This document shows, piece after piece, positions 1-8,119 of a stretch of 64,000 nucleotides of DNA. The position numbers were made by a program, and so were the translations under genes. This stretch comes from Oscillospiraceae bacterium. GTDB taxonomy: Bacteria; Bacillota; Clostridia; Oscillospirales; Ruminococcaceae. Positions within the stretch are counted from its first letter, which is position 1. Each line of letters starts with the position of its first letter. The stretch spans positions 1-64,000 of the forward strand of contig JAKSPJ010000013.1 of assembly GCA_024404915.1 (NCBI GenBank), given 5' to 3'. The notes beneath the pieces are model-generated. The model was not told where the DNA came from. It made no database searches and saw only the letters and a list, made by a program, of their open reading frames with translations.

Positions 1-2
1 TC

Positions 3-146
3 ATCGAGAAGATCATTATTCATGCTCCTGACAAGAGCAGTGGACACCGCATCCATCAAATCGAGATTCTCTATCGTTTTAACGTTGCAGTGATAACTGC
101 TGTCGCTGACAGTATGAAATACGACAAAAAGAGAAAGGCTGCGTAA
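3..146 (+). CDS. Serine recombinase, C-terminal end only (partial)
   Basis: Only the last 47 codons are in the window, ending in TAA after a basic tail DKKRKAA. The stretch IEKIIIHAPDKSSGHRIHQI followed by EILYRFNV resembles the C-terminal region (DUF4368-like) of the large serine recombinases carried by integrative and conjugative elements of Clostridia; this is recognition by pattern, not by search. The catalytic domain would lie upstream of the window. If correct, the left edge of the window is the right end of a mobile element or a remnant of one. It is followed directly by a strong hairpin terminator. Confidence 0.5.
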   Translation: MEKIIIHAPDKSSGHRIHQIEILYRFNVAVITAVADSMKYDKKRKAA

Positions 147-170
147 CCTCTTGGGTTACACAACCTTTTC
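137..170. terminator. Rho-independent terminator (bidirectional)
   Basis: A 12-base stem, 137-148 pairing with 154-165 with two G-U pairs, closes a 5-base loop and is followed by TTTT. The first arm overlaps the end of the recombinase reading frame. Read on the minus strand the same hairpin is followed by TTTCTCTTTTT, so it can also end the DUF218 transcript coming from the right. Confidence 0.75.
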
Positions 171-224
171 TTCAAAGATTTAAAACTTCTTTATGGGTAT
201 CCGGCTAATGTGAACTGCTGTTTT

Positions 225-1010
225 TTAGTCTTTAAAAACAAATGCATGCGCCAATCCGAACCACTCCCGTACCCAGTAGGTCGGAAGAAGGTAGAAGGAT
301 GTGTAGGCAGATGCCCCATAGCACTCCGGCAGCTGCTCTATTTTTGCAAGATACTGTGCACGAAGCTCATGATATCCGTCTGTGACAATCAACACATTTT
401 TATCAATGCCTTTTTCTTCCAGAATCGGCTTGGAAAAACGGAGATTTTCAGAAGTGGATGTGGACTGATTTTCCTGGATAATTCTTTCTTTGGAGATTCC
501 CATCCGCACCAGTTCATTTTCCATGCACTCTGCTTCGGAGATGTTTTCGTTCTCACCTTTTCCTCCGGATACAATGGCAATGGCATCGGGATATTCCTGC
601 AATGCATCATACGCAGCCTGAATGCGGCGAAACAGCATAAGGCTTGGAACGGTTCCACGAACCTTACAGCCCAGCACAATAATGGCTTTCGGCGGTTCCG
701 GTGGTTTTTTGTTTGCCGCGTGTATCATGCAGCAGCTCATCACAATGCAATACAGAATACCCGCTGCCAACAGGCAGACAATTACCTTTAGAGCAATGGC
801 ACCGCTGCGGTATCGGCTGATGTGCTGCAGAAGGCCGGTTAAAGGTCTGAGCCAGATGCCGATGCATAGGACACATACACTCACCGTCAAACCGAACAGA
901 TTACCGATGTTGACAATGCTGAAAAAACAGGGAGAGAGAAAACAAAGAATTCCCAGAACACCCAGAAAGACGAAACATATGCGTAAAAAGAGGGAAGAGA
1001 GATGCAGCAT
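225..1010 (-). CDS. DUF218 (YdcF/SanA-like) membrane protein
   Basis: A 261-residue protein with about three hydrophobic segments in the first 95 residues, followed by an extracytoplasmic DUF218 domain from about residue 108. Visible family features are AIIVLGCKVRG, VSGGKGENENISEAE and the ENQSTSTSEN block, all typical of the family. Members (E. coli SanA, YdcF, ElyC) are linked to envelope integrity and peptidoglycan or lipid-carrier metabolism, but the reaction is not known. The start lies 4 bases after the malic enzyme stop, so the two genes are almost certainly cotranscribed and translationally coupled; only a weak GAAAG precedes the start. Nothing in the sequence links it functionally to malate metabolism. 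Confidence 0.85.
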   Translation of the reverse strand: MLHLSSLFLRICFVFLGVLGILCFLSPCFFSIVNIGNLFGLTVSVCVLCIGIWLRPLTGLLQHISRYRSGAIALKVIVCLLAAGILYCIVMSCCMIHAANKKPPEPPKAIIVLGCKVRGTVPSLMLFRRIQAAYDALQEYPDAIAIVSGGKGENENISEAECMENELVRMGISKERIIQENQSTSTSENLRFSKPILEEKGIDKNVLIVTDGYHELRAQYLAKIEQLPECYGASAYTSFYLLPTYWVREWFGLAHAFVFKD

Positions 1011-1014
1011 TTTT

Positions 1015-2199
1015 TCAGCTTTCAGAGCAAATTCTTGCTACGCCGTCTTTGATGGCGGCAGCAGCAACAGCCTCTGCAACGGTCTGAGCAACCTTGGGAT
1101 CGAAGGGGTTCGGAATCACGCAGTCCGGAGAAAGGTCCTCATCGGAGACGCAGCTGGCAATTGCCTCAGCGGCAGCATGCTTCATGCCCTCTGTGATATC
1201 AGATGCACGGACGGAAAGTGCGCCCTTAAAGATGCCCGGGAATGCAAGTACATTGTTAATCTGGTTCGGGAAATCGCTTCTGCCTGTACCGATGACGAAT
1301 GCGCCTGCTTCCTTTGCCAGGTCAGGCATAATCTCCGGTGTGGGATTTGCCATTGCAAAAATGAATGGCTTTTCGTTCATGGAGCGAATCATTTCCGGTG
1401 TTACCAGATTCGGCTTGGAAACGCCGATAAAGACATCTGCTCCCTTCATGGCATCTGCCAGCTTACCGTGGATTTTCTCCTTGTTTGTGCGCTGTGCCAG
1501 GGAGGCAAGTGCCTCAGAAGAAAGGGGATCGCCTGCGCAGACAATGCCCTTGGAATTCAGCATCAGGATATCCTGTACACCGATGGAAAGCAGCATTTCA
1601 GCGATTGCAACGCCTGCTGCGCCTGCACCATTGATTACCACTTTCAGGCTGCCGAGTTCTTTTCCTGCCAGCTTTGCAGCGTTCATAATTGCAGCAGAAG
1701 CAACAACAGCTGTGCCGTGCTGGTCATCGTGGAAGACTGGAATATCAACCATTGTCTTCAGTTTCCGTTCAATCTCGAAGCAGCGTGGTGCGGAGATATC
1801 CTCCAGATTGATTCCGCCGAAACTACCGGAAATCAATGCAACGGTTTTGCAGAATTCATCAGGGTCTTTGCTGTCAACGCAAAGCGGAATGGCATCCACA
1901 CCGCCGAATTCAGAAAACAGTGCACATTTTCCTTCCATAACAGGCATTGCAGCCAGGGGACCGATATCGCCCAGGCCCAGAACAGCAGTACCATCTGTAA
2001 TAACTGCAACCAGATTGTTACGGCCGGTCAGGTCATAGGAAAGGGAAGGATTCTTCTGAATTTCAAGGCAGGGCTGAGCCACACCCGGTGTATATGCAAT
2101 TGAAAGTGCTTCCTTATCTTTAATTGCAATTTTAGAACGGATATCCAGTTTTCCGCCCCATTCCTGATGTGCAGCCAAAGCTTGTTCCATAATGTCCAT
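1015..2199 (-). CDS. NAD(P)-dependent malic enzyme
   Basis: Malic enzyme of the short bacterial type (394 residues), converting malate to pyruvate and CO2 with reduction of NAD(P)+. Family signs are the N-terminal SIAYTPGVAQPC block, the HDDQHGTAVV metal and substrate motif, and a Rossmann fold starting VVINGAGAAGVAIAE. No phosphotransacetylase-like extension is present. The frame is open further upstream, but ATG 2199 is preferred because AAGGAG lies 9-12 bases before it and the conserved sequence begins there. A consensus promoter (2297-2325) and a leader with a long hairpin (2232-2287) precede it, so it is transcribed from its own promoter with the DUF218 gene downstream. Cofactor preference cannot be read from the sequence. 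Confidence 0.93.
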   Translation of the reverse strand: MDIMEQALAAHQEWGGKLDIRSKIAIKDKEALSIAYTPGVAQPCLEIQKNPSLSYDLTGRNNLVAVITDGTAVLGLGDIGPLAAMPVMEGKCALFSEFGGVDAIPLCVDSKDPDEFCKTVALISGSFGGINLEDISAPRCFEIERKLKTMVDIPVFHDDQHGTAVVASAAIMNAAKLAGKELGSLKVVINGAGAAGVAIAEMLLSIGVQDILMLNSKGIVCAGDPLSSEALASLAQRTNKEKIHGKLADAMKGADVFIGVSKPNLVTPEMIRSMNEKPFIFAMANPTPEIMPDLAKEAGAFVIGTGRSDFPNQINNVLAFPGIFKGALSVRASDITEGMKHAAAEAIASCVSDEDLSPDCVIPNPFDPKVAQTVAEAVAAAAIKDGVARICSES

Positions 2200-2231
2200 G
2201 ATTGTATTCTCCTTATCTGAAAATAAATACA

Positions 2232-2287
2232 GGCAACACTGCACAGAGCCCCCAAACGGATTGGTATCAACCCTGTGCGGTATTGCC
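2232..2287. repeat. Imperfect palindrome in the malic enzyme leader
   Basis: Arms of 15 bases, GGCAACACTGCACAG (2232-2246) and CTGTGCGGTATTGCC (2273-2287), pair with one wobble and one mismatch around a 26-base loop. The hairpin would start within a few bases of the predicted transcription start. The arm sequence resembles the arms of a similar hairpin at 5287-5349, suggesting copies of a short palindromic element or a shared leader structure. Confidence 0.5.
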
Positions 2288-2296
2288 TCTGGTATC

Positions 2297-2325
2297 ATTA
2301 TACCACAATTCGCAAAAAATATCAA
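2297..2325 (-). promoter_or_regulatory. Sigma-A promoter of the malic enzyme
   Basis: On the minus strand TTGATA (2325-2320) and TATAAT (2302-2297) are separated by exactly 17 bases. Transcription would start about 95 bases before the malic enzyme ATG. Confidence 0.8.
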
Positions 2326-2358
2326 TATCCAATCAGAAATTGAACGCGGAAGATTTCG

Positions 2359-3270
2359 CTATCTGAAGCCCTCTGATTCATACAGACATCCCTGCATCCA
2401 GTGATGCATCTCCATTTTTCGGTTAATTTCTGCGATGATATCATTTTTCATCAGATTCCATTCCGGTGCCACCAGTTCATCCGGAGGACAGTCGCCTGTC
2501 AGGCGATGTACAATCAGATCCGGGGAGATATGTGTCAGCACATATGTGACACAGTCGGTATAGGCATCCATTGACATGGAATTGTATTCATGGTTCAGAT
2601 ACATTTTTTCCAGAATGGTATCTTTCATCACATAAACAGAATGAATCTTGATGCCCCACAGCTTCAGCGTGTTAAGATAGGCAACGGTGCGTTCCAGATG
2701 CTCCATCGTTTCCCCCGGTAGTCCAACCATGATGTGGGCAACTACGGGGATATTTCTTGCATTCAGAATCTCCACAGCTCTGGTAAAGACAGCACGGGGA
2801 TATCCCCGGTGAATCCGCAGGGCAGTATCATCGTCGGCAGTCTGCAGTCCCAGCTCCACCCAGACGTCATACTTTGCCATGTAGGACTGAAGCAGGTCAG
2901 CAATTTCTTCGGTAATGCAGTCAGGCCGTGTGCCGACAGCCAGTGCCACCATTCGTTCCTGCTGCATAGCGGCATCGTACCTGGCTTTCAGAACATCCAC
3001 AGGGGCGTAGGTGTTCGTGAAATTCTGAAAATAAGCAATGAAGCCGCTGGATTTTGGATTCCTGCGGATAAATCGTGTTGTCTGTTCTTCTATGGAAAGT
3101 GCGTTTAGCCGAATATGGTCTCCGGCACCTCTCTCTCCGCAGAAGATACAGCCGCCTGTTCCGCAGGTGCCGTCTCTGTTGGGACAGGTAAAACCACCGT
3201 CAATGCATATTTTTGTTATTTTTCCCTGATAGTGTTCCCGCAGCCAGCCGCTGTAATTGTGATAAAACAT
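2359..3270 (-). CDS. TIGR01212-family radical SAM protein (YhcC-like)
   Basis: A 303-residue radical SAM protein. The N-terminus carries the family's cysteine arrangement in CPNRDGTCGTGGCIFC, expected to hold a 4Fe-4S cluster that cleaves S-adenosylmethionine. Further features are the substrate-side block GLQTADDDTALRIHRG and VVAHIMVGLPGETMEHLERT, both typical of the TIGR01212/YhcC group and distinct from coproporphyrinogen oxidase HemN. The length is normal. The substrate is not established to my knowledge. It starts 28 bases after the pectinesterase stop and may be read from that promoter; no functional relation to pectin breakdown is evident. Confidence 0.9.
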   Translation of the reverse strand: MFYHNYSGWLREHYQGKITKICIDGGFTCPNRDGTCGTGGCIFCGERGAGDHIRLNALSIEEQTTRFIRRNPKSSGFIAYFQNFTNTYAPVDVLKARYDAAMQQERMVALAVGTRPDCITEEIADLLQSYMAKYDVWVELGLQTADDDTALRIHRGYPRAVFTRAVEILNARNIPVVAHIMVGLPGETMEHLERTVAYLNTLKLWGIKIHSVYVMKDTILEKMYLNHEYNSMSMDAYTDCVTYVLTHISPDLIVHRLTGDCPPDELVAPEWNLMKNDIIAEINRKMEMHHWMQGCLYESEGFR

Positions 3271-3298
3271 GGTAAGGTCTCCAAATCGTTATTTCAGT

Positions 3299-5116
3299 TT
3301 ATGTGTTCTTCAAAAATGCAAGAAGCAATGCTGCATCCTGTGTATCAATGGTTCCGTCCTGGTTATAATCGCCATTGGCAAGGGAAATGTCAGAGGGTGT
3401 GCCGATGCCCAGTATCATCTGCTTCATGATTGTCAGATCCACAGCGTTCAGTGTTCCGCTGCAGTCTGTATCTCCTGAAAGTGTTGGTCCAACTTTTTTC
3501 TCCTGCACAATTACGGCGTAATTCATGCAGTATGCAGATTGTTCATTGGCACCCAGCACAACGGAATCTCCTGCCTGAAATTCTGCCTGATAGACATCAA
3601 ATGTCACATCATTATTGCTTTCTGCATGCAGCTCGGTTTTTTGATAATCTGTCATCCACGAGGGAACTTTTTCTACACGGTTATCCAGCAGGACAGATAA
3701 TGTCATGTCCTTATTTGCCGTGAAAACAGCCACAGTACCGCTCAGCTTTTTGGCATCACAGGGTGTCTGAATCAATTCACCGCCAGCCAGTGCATCCGGA
3801 AGACTCTGGAAAACGAAATCTCTGTCGGTGTAAATTTTGCTGCTTTGCTGTGCATCTTCCTGGATTTTCCAGGCATATCCGCCGTGATACGGCTGCAATT
3901 CCTGAACCAGTATGCCGCTGACCGTCGGAATGGTCACAGCACTTTCCCCACCAAGGAAGAAGGGTGTCCAGCTGCCAAGATATGTTTTTGTGTCCAGTCC
4001 ATCAGCAGAATATCTGACAGTGCCTTTCACACGGGAGCCAGTGTTGACAGGCGCACCGTTTGCGGTAGTGCCGTACTCCTTGAATTTGGCGTTCTCCGGG
4101 GCATTATTGCTCATTTTTGTCCAGCCTGCTCCAGTAATGATACCCTCGTACTGCAGCTTGGTATTCACGAATGCCACATCCGGGGAGTCACCCCAGGGAC
4201 GTCCGAAATAGCCGGGGGAAACGACCAGGTCTGAGGCAGCTGTGACACGGCAGTTGGTGAACAATGTGCGGCCAGCATTTTTATTTGCAGTGATGTAGCC
4301 GCCGGCCGCACTGCCGCTGTATCCCTTGAAACGAAGTTCGCAGCTGTCAAATACATAGGTGCCGGAACCAAAAATGTAATCAGTATTGCCTTCTACCAGA
4401 CAATCCTGGAAATAACCGTATTCCGAACCAAGATAGAGCGTATCCTGGCTGCTCATGAACCGGCAGTTTTTGAATTCGCTGTAATTGGCTTCCACAGCAA
4501 TTGCAGCGGCACGTTCCGTGGCAGCTTTCTGCCGTACATCTGCCCCTTTTGTACGGTAGAAACTGATGCTCTGACTGCCGGAAACCTCAACGCCGTCTGC
4601 CAGTTCCTCATCTGTGATATAGCGATTGAAGGAGTTTTCAAAAGAGATATTTTCTGCTCGGAAATAAGATGCATTTGAGCGGAGACGCACAGAGCAGCCC
4701 CATCGTGTTTTGGGCTCATTTTTCGCATTTCTTGCCTGGGCGGCCTCCTTGCTGTATACGCCTTCCTGGCTGACACTGTAATATTTATAACCGATACCGT
4801 AATACCAGGTCAGCAGAACAGATTCGTTGGGGGAATCATTGACGAAGGTGATATATGGCGTTGTAACGGTGACCTGCTCCCGATAGGTACCCGGTGCAAT
4901 ATGAATGGTGACACGATCAAATTCGGACTGTGGATGATACTGTGCGGCAGCGTCCACGGCATCCTGAACAGTATTGAAACTGCCGTTTTTTCCGGCATAT
5001 CCCACATATAAATCTGTGCCTGCCGCAAAAACATACTGCTGCGGAACAGCTGCCGCAACCAGATTAACGGCAAGTCCGATGGATGTAAGCAATGAAATCT
5101 TTCTGTTGTGCTTCAT
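3299..5116 (-). CDS. Secreted pectinesterase with C-terminal type I dockerin
   Basis: A 605-residue exported enzyme predicted to remove methyl esters from homogalacturonan. Order: signal peptide (1-31, basic start, hydrophobic core, ending near VFA); pectinesterase beta-helix (about 35-380) with SQDTLYLGS (D225, candidate proton donor), GNTDYIFGSG (D246, candidate nucleophile) and GRPWGDSPD; a beta-rich linker domain (about 400-530); and a dockerin (about 545-605) with two calcium-loop repeats beginning GDTDCSGTLN and GDYNQDGTID. The dockerin implies anchoring to a cohesin scaffold, i.e. a cellulosome-type complex. ATG 5116 is chosen for its GGGAGG site and because the signal peptide begins there; the open frame extends further upstream without coding character. 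Confidence 0.93.
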   Translation of the reverse strand: MKHNRKISLLTSIGLAVNLVAAAVPQQYVFAAGTDLYVGYAGKNGSFNTVQDAVDAAAQYHPQSEFDRVTIHIAPGTYREQVTVTTPYITFVNDSPNESVLLTWYYGIGYKYYSVSQEGVYSKEAAQARNAKNEPKTRWGCSVRLRSNASYFRAENISFENSFNRYITDEELADGVEVSGSQSISFYRTKGADVRQKAATERAAAIAVEANYSEFKNCRFMSSQDTLYLGSEYGYFQDCLVEGNTDYIFGSGTYVFDSCELRFKGYSGSAAGGYITANKNAGRTLFTNCRVTAASDLVVSPGYFGRPWGDSPDVAFVNTKLQYEGIITGAGWTKMSNNAPENAKFKEYGTTANGAPVNTGSRVKGTVRYSADGLDTKTYLGSWTPFFLGGESAVTIPTVSGILVQELQPYHGGYAWKIQEDAQQSSKIYTDRDFVFQSLPDALAGGELIQTPCDAKKLSGTVAVFTANKDMTLSVLLDNRVEKVPSWMTDYQKTELHAESNNDVTFDVYQAEFQAGDSVVLGANEQSAYCMNYAVIVQEKKVGPTLSGDTDCSGTLNAVDLTIMKQMILGIGTPSDISLANGDYNQDGTIDTQDAALLLAFLKNT

Positions 5117-5149
5117 ATGGAAATCCTCCCAAAAACAAATAATAATACT

Positions 5150-5178
5150 ATTATAGCACAGGAAATATGAAAAAGCAA
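5150..5178 (-). promoter_or_regulatory. Sigma-A promoter of the pectinesterase
   Basis: On the minus strand TTGCTT (5178-5173) and TATAAT (5155-5150) are 17 bases apart, about 33 bases before the start codon. No clear catabolite-control site was seen. Confidence 0.75.
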
Positions 5179-5248
5179 TGCTCAATCGAAATATACATAT
5201 GTGCCTTTTTGCTGAGATGCAGCAAAAAAAACAGGAAGTCATTAAAGC

Positions 5249-5278
5249 TTGACATCATTTGCTGAAATGTGGTATACT
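5249..5278 (+). promoter_or_regulatory. Sigma-A promoter of the DUF1015 gene
   Basis: TTGACA (5249-5254) and TATACT (5273-5278) with an 18-base spacer. Transcription would start about 95 bases before the gene, just ahead of a long hairpin. Confidence 0.75.
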
Positions 5279-5286
5279 ATGCGTAG

Positions 5287-5349
5287 GGCAACATTACACA
5301 AGAAATGACTGCCGATGCATTTTCTGCGCAGTGAATGTGTAACACTGCC
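5287..5349. repeat. Imperfect palindrome in the DUF1015 leader
   Basis: Arms GGCAACATTACACA (5287-5300) and TGTGTAACACTGCC (5336-5349) pair except for a three-base internal loop. The hairpin sits at the very 5' end of the predicted transcript. Its outer arm matches the arm of the palindrome at 2232-2287 in 11 of 14 positions. Confidence 0.5.
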
Positions 5350-5381
5350 TGACAATTACCATAATGAAAGGATGAACTTCA

Positions 5382-6629
5382 ATGGAAGCAAAAACAGCAT
5401 TCAGTGCGGCAGACATACTTCTGCCGAAAAAGGAACATATGTCTGAAAGCTGGTCCGTTTGTGCATGTGACCAGTATACAGGCGAGCCGGATTATTGGGC
5501 AGAGACAGAGCAGAATGTGGGAAGCAAGCCTTCCACTCTTCGTCTGATTCTTCCGGAATTGTATCTGGAGGACGCAGATGTTGCAGACCGCATTGCCAGA
5601 ATTCGTGAAACCATGAATTCTTATCTGGAGCAGGGCATTTTTGAAGAACACAAAAATGCAATGGTCTATGTTGAGCGTATCCAGAGCGATGGAAAGCTTC
5701 GTGCAGGTCTGGTTGGAAAAATCGACCTGGAACAGTATGACTACAGCAAGGGCTCCATTTCTCCTGTCCGTGCAACAGAAGCAACTGTGGCAGAGCGTAT
5801 TCCTCCTCGTCTGCGGATTCGCAGCGGTGCAGCACTGGAACTGCCCCATATCATGATTCTGCTGGATGATACAAAGCAGACTGTCATTGAGCCTCTGGCT
5901 GCAAAGAAGGCATCCATGGCAAAACTTTATGATACCCCTTTGATGCAGGGCGGCGGTTCTATCTGCGGCTGGCTGATTCCGGAGGAAGAGCAGGCAAAGA
6001 TTCTGTCTGCACTGGAAGGTCTCGCAGCACAGTCTCCTGAGGAACATCCACTGGTATATGCTATGGGCGACGGCAACCATTCTCTGGCAACAGCAAAAGC
6101 ATACTATGAGGCCTGGAAGAAAGAGCATCCGGGTGAAAACACAGCGAATGCAGCAGCCAGATATGCACTTGTGGAGCTGGTAAACCTCCACAGCCCTGCA
6201 CTGGAATTTGAAGCAATTCACCGTATTCTGACACAGATTGATGCAGAAAAAATGCTTGCTGACATGACAGCAGCACTGGAACTGACTCCCTCGGAAGATG
6301 GAGAGCAGGTATTCACTGTGATTATGAACGGCACCACCCAGAAATATGCTGTTCATAAGCCGACATCCAATCTGACTGTGGGAAGCGTACAGATGTTCCT
6401 GGATGCCTGGCTGAAGGATAATGGCGGCAAAATTGACTATATCCACGGCGCAGATGTTGTGGAAAAGCTGGCATCCGAGCCGGATACAATGGGCATTCTG
6501 CTGCCGGATATGCAGAAGTCGGAACTGTTCCCCACTGTGATTCAGGATGGAGCATTGCCGAGAAAGACATTTTCTATGGGTCATGCAGCAGATAAACGTT
6601 TCTACATGGAGTGCCGTTCTATCCTCTGA
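5382..6629 (+). CDS. DUF1015 family protein
   Basis: A 415-residue cytoplasmic protein matching the DUF1015 family over its full length: an N-terminal PPYDVI-like block here reading CACDQYTGEPDYW, the central ERIPPRLRIR, and the family hallmark YAMGDGNHSLATAKAYYE near residue 228. DUF1015 proteins are common in anaerobes and often sit beside serine and one-carbon metabolism genes; the biochemical role is not settled. The gene stands alone here with its own promoter and a hairpin leader. The start has AAAGGA 9 bases upstream. Rich in Ala and Glu with no membrane segments. Confidence 0.88.
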   Translation: MEAKTAFSAADILLPKKEHMSESWSVCACDQYTGEPDYWAETEQNVGSKPSTLRLILPELYLEDADVADRIARIRETMNSYLEQGIFEEHKNAMVYVERIQSDGKLRAGLVGKIDLEQYDYSKGSISPVRATEATVAERIPPRLRIRSGAALELPHIMILLDDTKQTVIEPLAAKKASMAKLYDTPLMQGGGSICGWLIPEEEQAKILSALEGLAAQSPEEHPLVYAMGDGNHSLATAKAYYEAWKKEHPGENTANAAARYALVELVNLHSPALEFEAIHRILTQIDAEKMLADMTAALELTPSEDGEQVFTVIMNGTTQKYAVHKPTSNLTVGSVQMFLDAWLKDNGGKIDYIHGADVVEKLASEPDTMGILLPDMQKSELFPTVIQDGALPRKTFSMGHAADKRFYMECRSIL

Positions 6630-6676
6630 GCACTTCCCTGAGAAATGTGAAAATGCGCTGAAATCTGCATAATCGC

Positions 6677-6705
6677 TTGCAATTTGCAGGGGAATATGAT
6701 ATAAT
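6677..6705 (+). promoter_or_regulatory. Sigma-A promoter of the LRR/glycosyltransferase operon
   Basis: TTGCAA (6677-6682) and TATAAT (6700-6705) with a 17-base spacer. It lies between the DUF1015 stop and a terminator hairpin, so the transcript meets a terminator before the first gene. Confidence 0.8.
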
Positions 6706-6711
6706 TACTAT

Positions 6712-6817
6712 GCACTCGGGTAATATGCTGAGAGAACGTAATTGTTATGTCATATGATGATATGCATAAGGCAAAGGGCGAAAACTGGAGTGACAGCTCC
6801 ATGTTTTCGCCTTTTTT
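6712..6817 (+). promoter_or_regulatory. Leader RNA with internal terminator (attenuator or small RNA)
   Basis: From the predicted start near 6712 the transcript runs about 65 bases and then meets a strong terminator: stem GGCGAAAACTGGAG (6777-6790) with CTCCATGTTTTCGCC (6797-6811, one bulged A) followed by six T. The LRR gene starts 24 bases further on, with its own GGAGAGAGG site. The upstream part can fold (GTCATATGATGATATGCAT region) and may act as an antiterminator or ligand sensor. I could not match it to a known riboswitch. It could instead be a free-standing RNA of about 105 bases, or the terminator of the DUF1015 gene. Confidence 0.5.
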
Positions 6818-6841
6818 ATTTTATCATAAGGAGAGAGGATT

Positions 6842-8119
6842 ATGAAGAATCCGTTTTTGAAGTATGGTCTGGCAGTTTTGCTGTCCGGCGCAATGGCAGT
6901 TTCCGCCACAGGTTTTGTGTGCTCTGCAGAAGCAGATGAGGATGAACAGGAGTATGAGGTCTTCACCTTTGGAGATTATGAGTATTCCCGCCTGGAAAAT
7001 TCTCTTGATACCTCCGAAAAGGCTGCCTGTATTGAAAAATATACAGGTTCAGAGAAGAATCTGGTGCTGCCATCTGAAATTGACGGCCTGGAAGTGGTGA
7101 AGCTGGGCGAGTATGCATTTGTGGAGGCTATGTATCTGGAAACCATTACAATCCCGAAAACCGTAACAGATCTGGGCAATTTCACATTTGCCAACTGCGC
7201 AAATCTGAAGGAGTATATTGTAGAGGAGGGGAATCCGTATTTTTCTGCAAAGGACGGCGTTCTTTATGCAGAGGATGGCACCGCACTGATGCGCTGGCCC
7301 CTGGCAACCTGCCCGGATCATCTGGTCATTCCGGATGAAGTCACCAGTATTGGAGATGTGGCATTTACCGGCAGTCTGAATCTTCAGTCTGTGGAGATGC
7401 ACAATGGTGTGAACTATATCGGTTCAGCTGCTTTTTCGGATTGTTCTGCATTGACGGATGTGAAGCTGTCCTCAGAACTGACACTCATCGAACCTTTTAC
7501 GTTTAACAGCTGTTCCAGTCTGAAATCCATCATTATCCCGAATCAGGTGACATCCATAGGAAACGGCGCCTTCTCTGCAACGGCATTGGAAACGATCAGC
7601 ATTCCCTCCTCTGTAACATCCATCGGACAGCAGGCATTTGCGGCGACCAATATCAAAGAGGTCGTCATTCCTGCAACTGTTACAGATATCGGATATTCTG
7701 CATTTGGCTGGTTTGTTTCACCTCAGAACGAACTCTATATGGACAGTGATTTCATCATTCATGGCGTTGCTGGTTCTGCTGCTGAGGTTTATGCAACAGA
7801 TTTTGATAATGAGAATGATTTCAGATTCATTCCGGATGCAGAAGAGTATGAAGATACTGCAGAGGATTCCGCAGAAGCAGAGACAGAAGAAGCGGATAAC
7901 ACGGAGAAACAGGAAAAATCCATGGGAACCGGCAGAATTGTGGGCATTGCAGTCTGCGGCCTTTTGCTGATCGGTATTCTGATTGCAGCGGTATGCAGCG
8001 GTAAAAAGAAGTCTTCAGCAAATGAAGAAATCAAGGCGGAACTCATGAAAACGGAGAATACTGCTGATGCAGAAACGGAAACAGATGAAAAGAAAGCGGA
8101 GGATGCAAAGGATGAATAA
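6842..8119 (+). CDS. BspA-type leucine-rich-repeat membrane protein (1)
   Basis: A 425-residue protein: signal peptide (1-29, ending near VCSAEA), an acidic spacer, then LRR_5/BspA-type repeats (about 60-315) with repeated units such as VTSIGDVAFTGS and VTSIGNGAFSAT, an acidic stretch, one transmembrane helix (about 362-383, IVGIAVCGLLLIGILIAAV) and a cytoplasmic acidic, lysine-containing tail. The topology implies an extracellular recognition or scaffold domain anchored in the membrane. BspA-type repeats are found in adhesins and surface proteins of gut bacteria; the ligand is unknown. It is the first gene of the operon behind the leader terminator and overlaps the next gene by 8 bases. Confidence 0.85.
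   Translation: MKNPFLKYGLAVLLSGAMAVSATGFVCSAEADEDEQEYEVFTFGDYEYSRLENSLDTSEKAACIEKYTGSEKNLVLPSEIDGLEVVKLGEYAFVEAMYLETITIPKTVTDLGNFTFANCANLKEYIVEEGNPYFSAKDGVLYAEDGTALMRWPLATCPDHLVIPDEVTSIGDVAFTGSLNLQSVEMHNGVNYIGSAAFSDCSALTDVKLSSELTLIEPFTFNSCSSLKSIIIPNQVTSIGNGAFSATALETISIPSSVTSIGQQAFAATNIKEVVIPATVTDIGYSAFGWFVSPQNELYMDSDFIIHGVAGSAAEVYATDFDNENDFRFIPDAEEYEDTAEDSAEAETEEADNTEKQEKSMGTGRIVGIAVCGLLLIGILIAAVCSGKKKSSANEEIKAELMKTENTADAETETDEKKAEDAKDE

Noticed and set aside
2359..3270. Assignment as oxygen-independent coproporphyrinogen oxidase
   Set aside because: The cysteine pattern and downstream blocks fit the TIGR01212/YhcC group and not HemN.
6712..6776. Possible TPP riboswitch from the word CTGAGAG in the LRR leader
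   Set aside because: The second conserved part of the TPP aptamer (CTGGATAATGCCAGCG-like) is missing, so the resemblance is only local.
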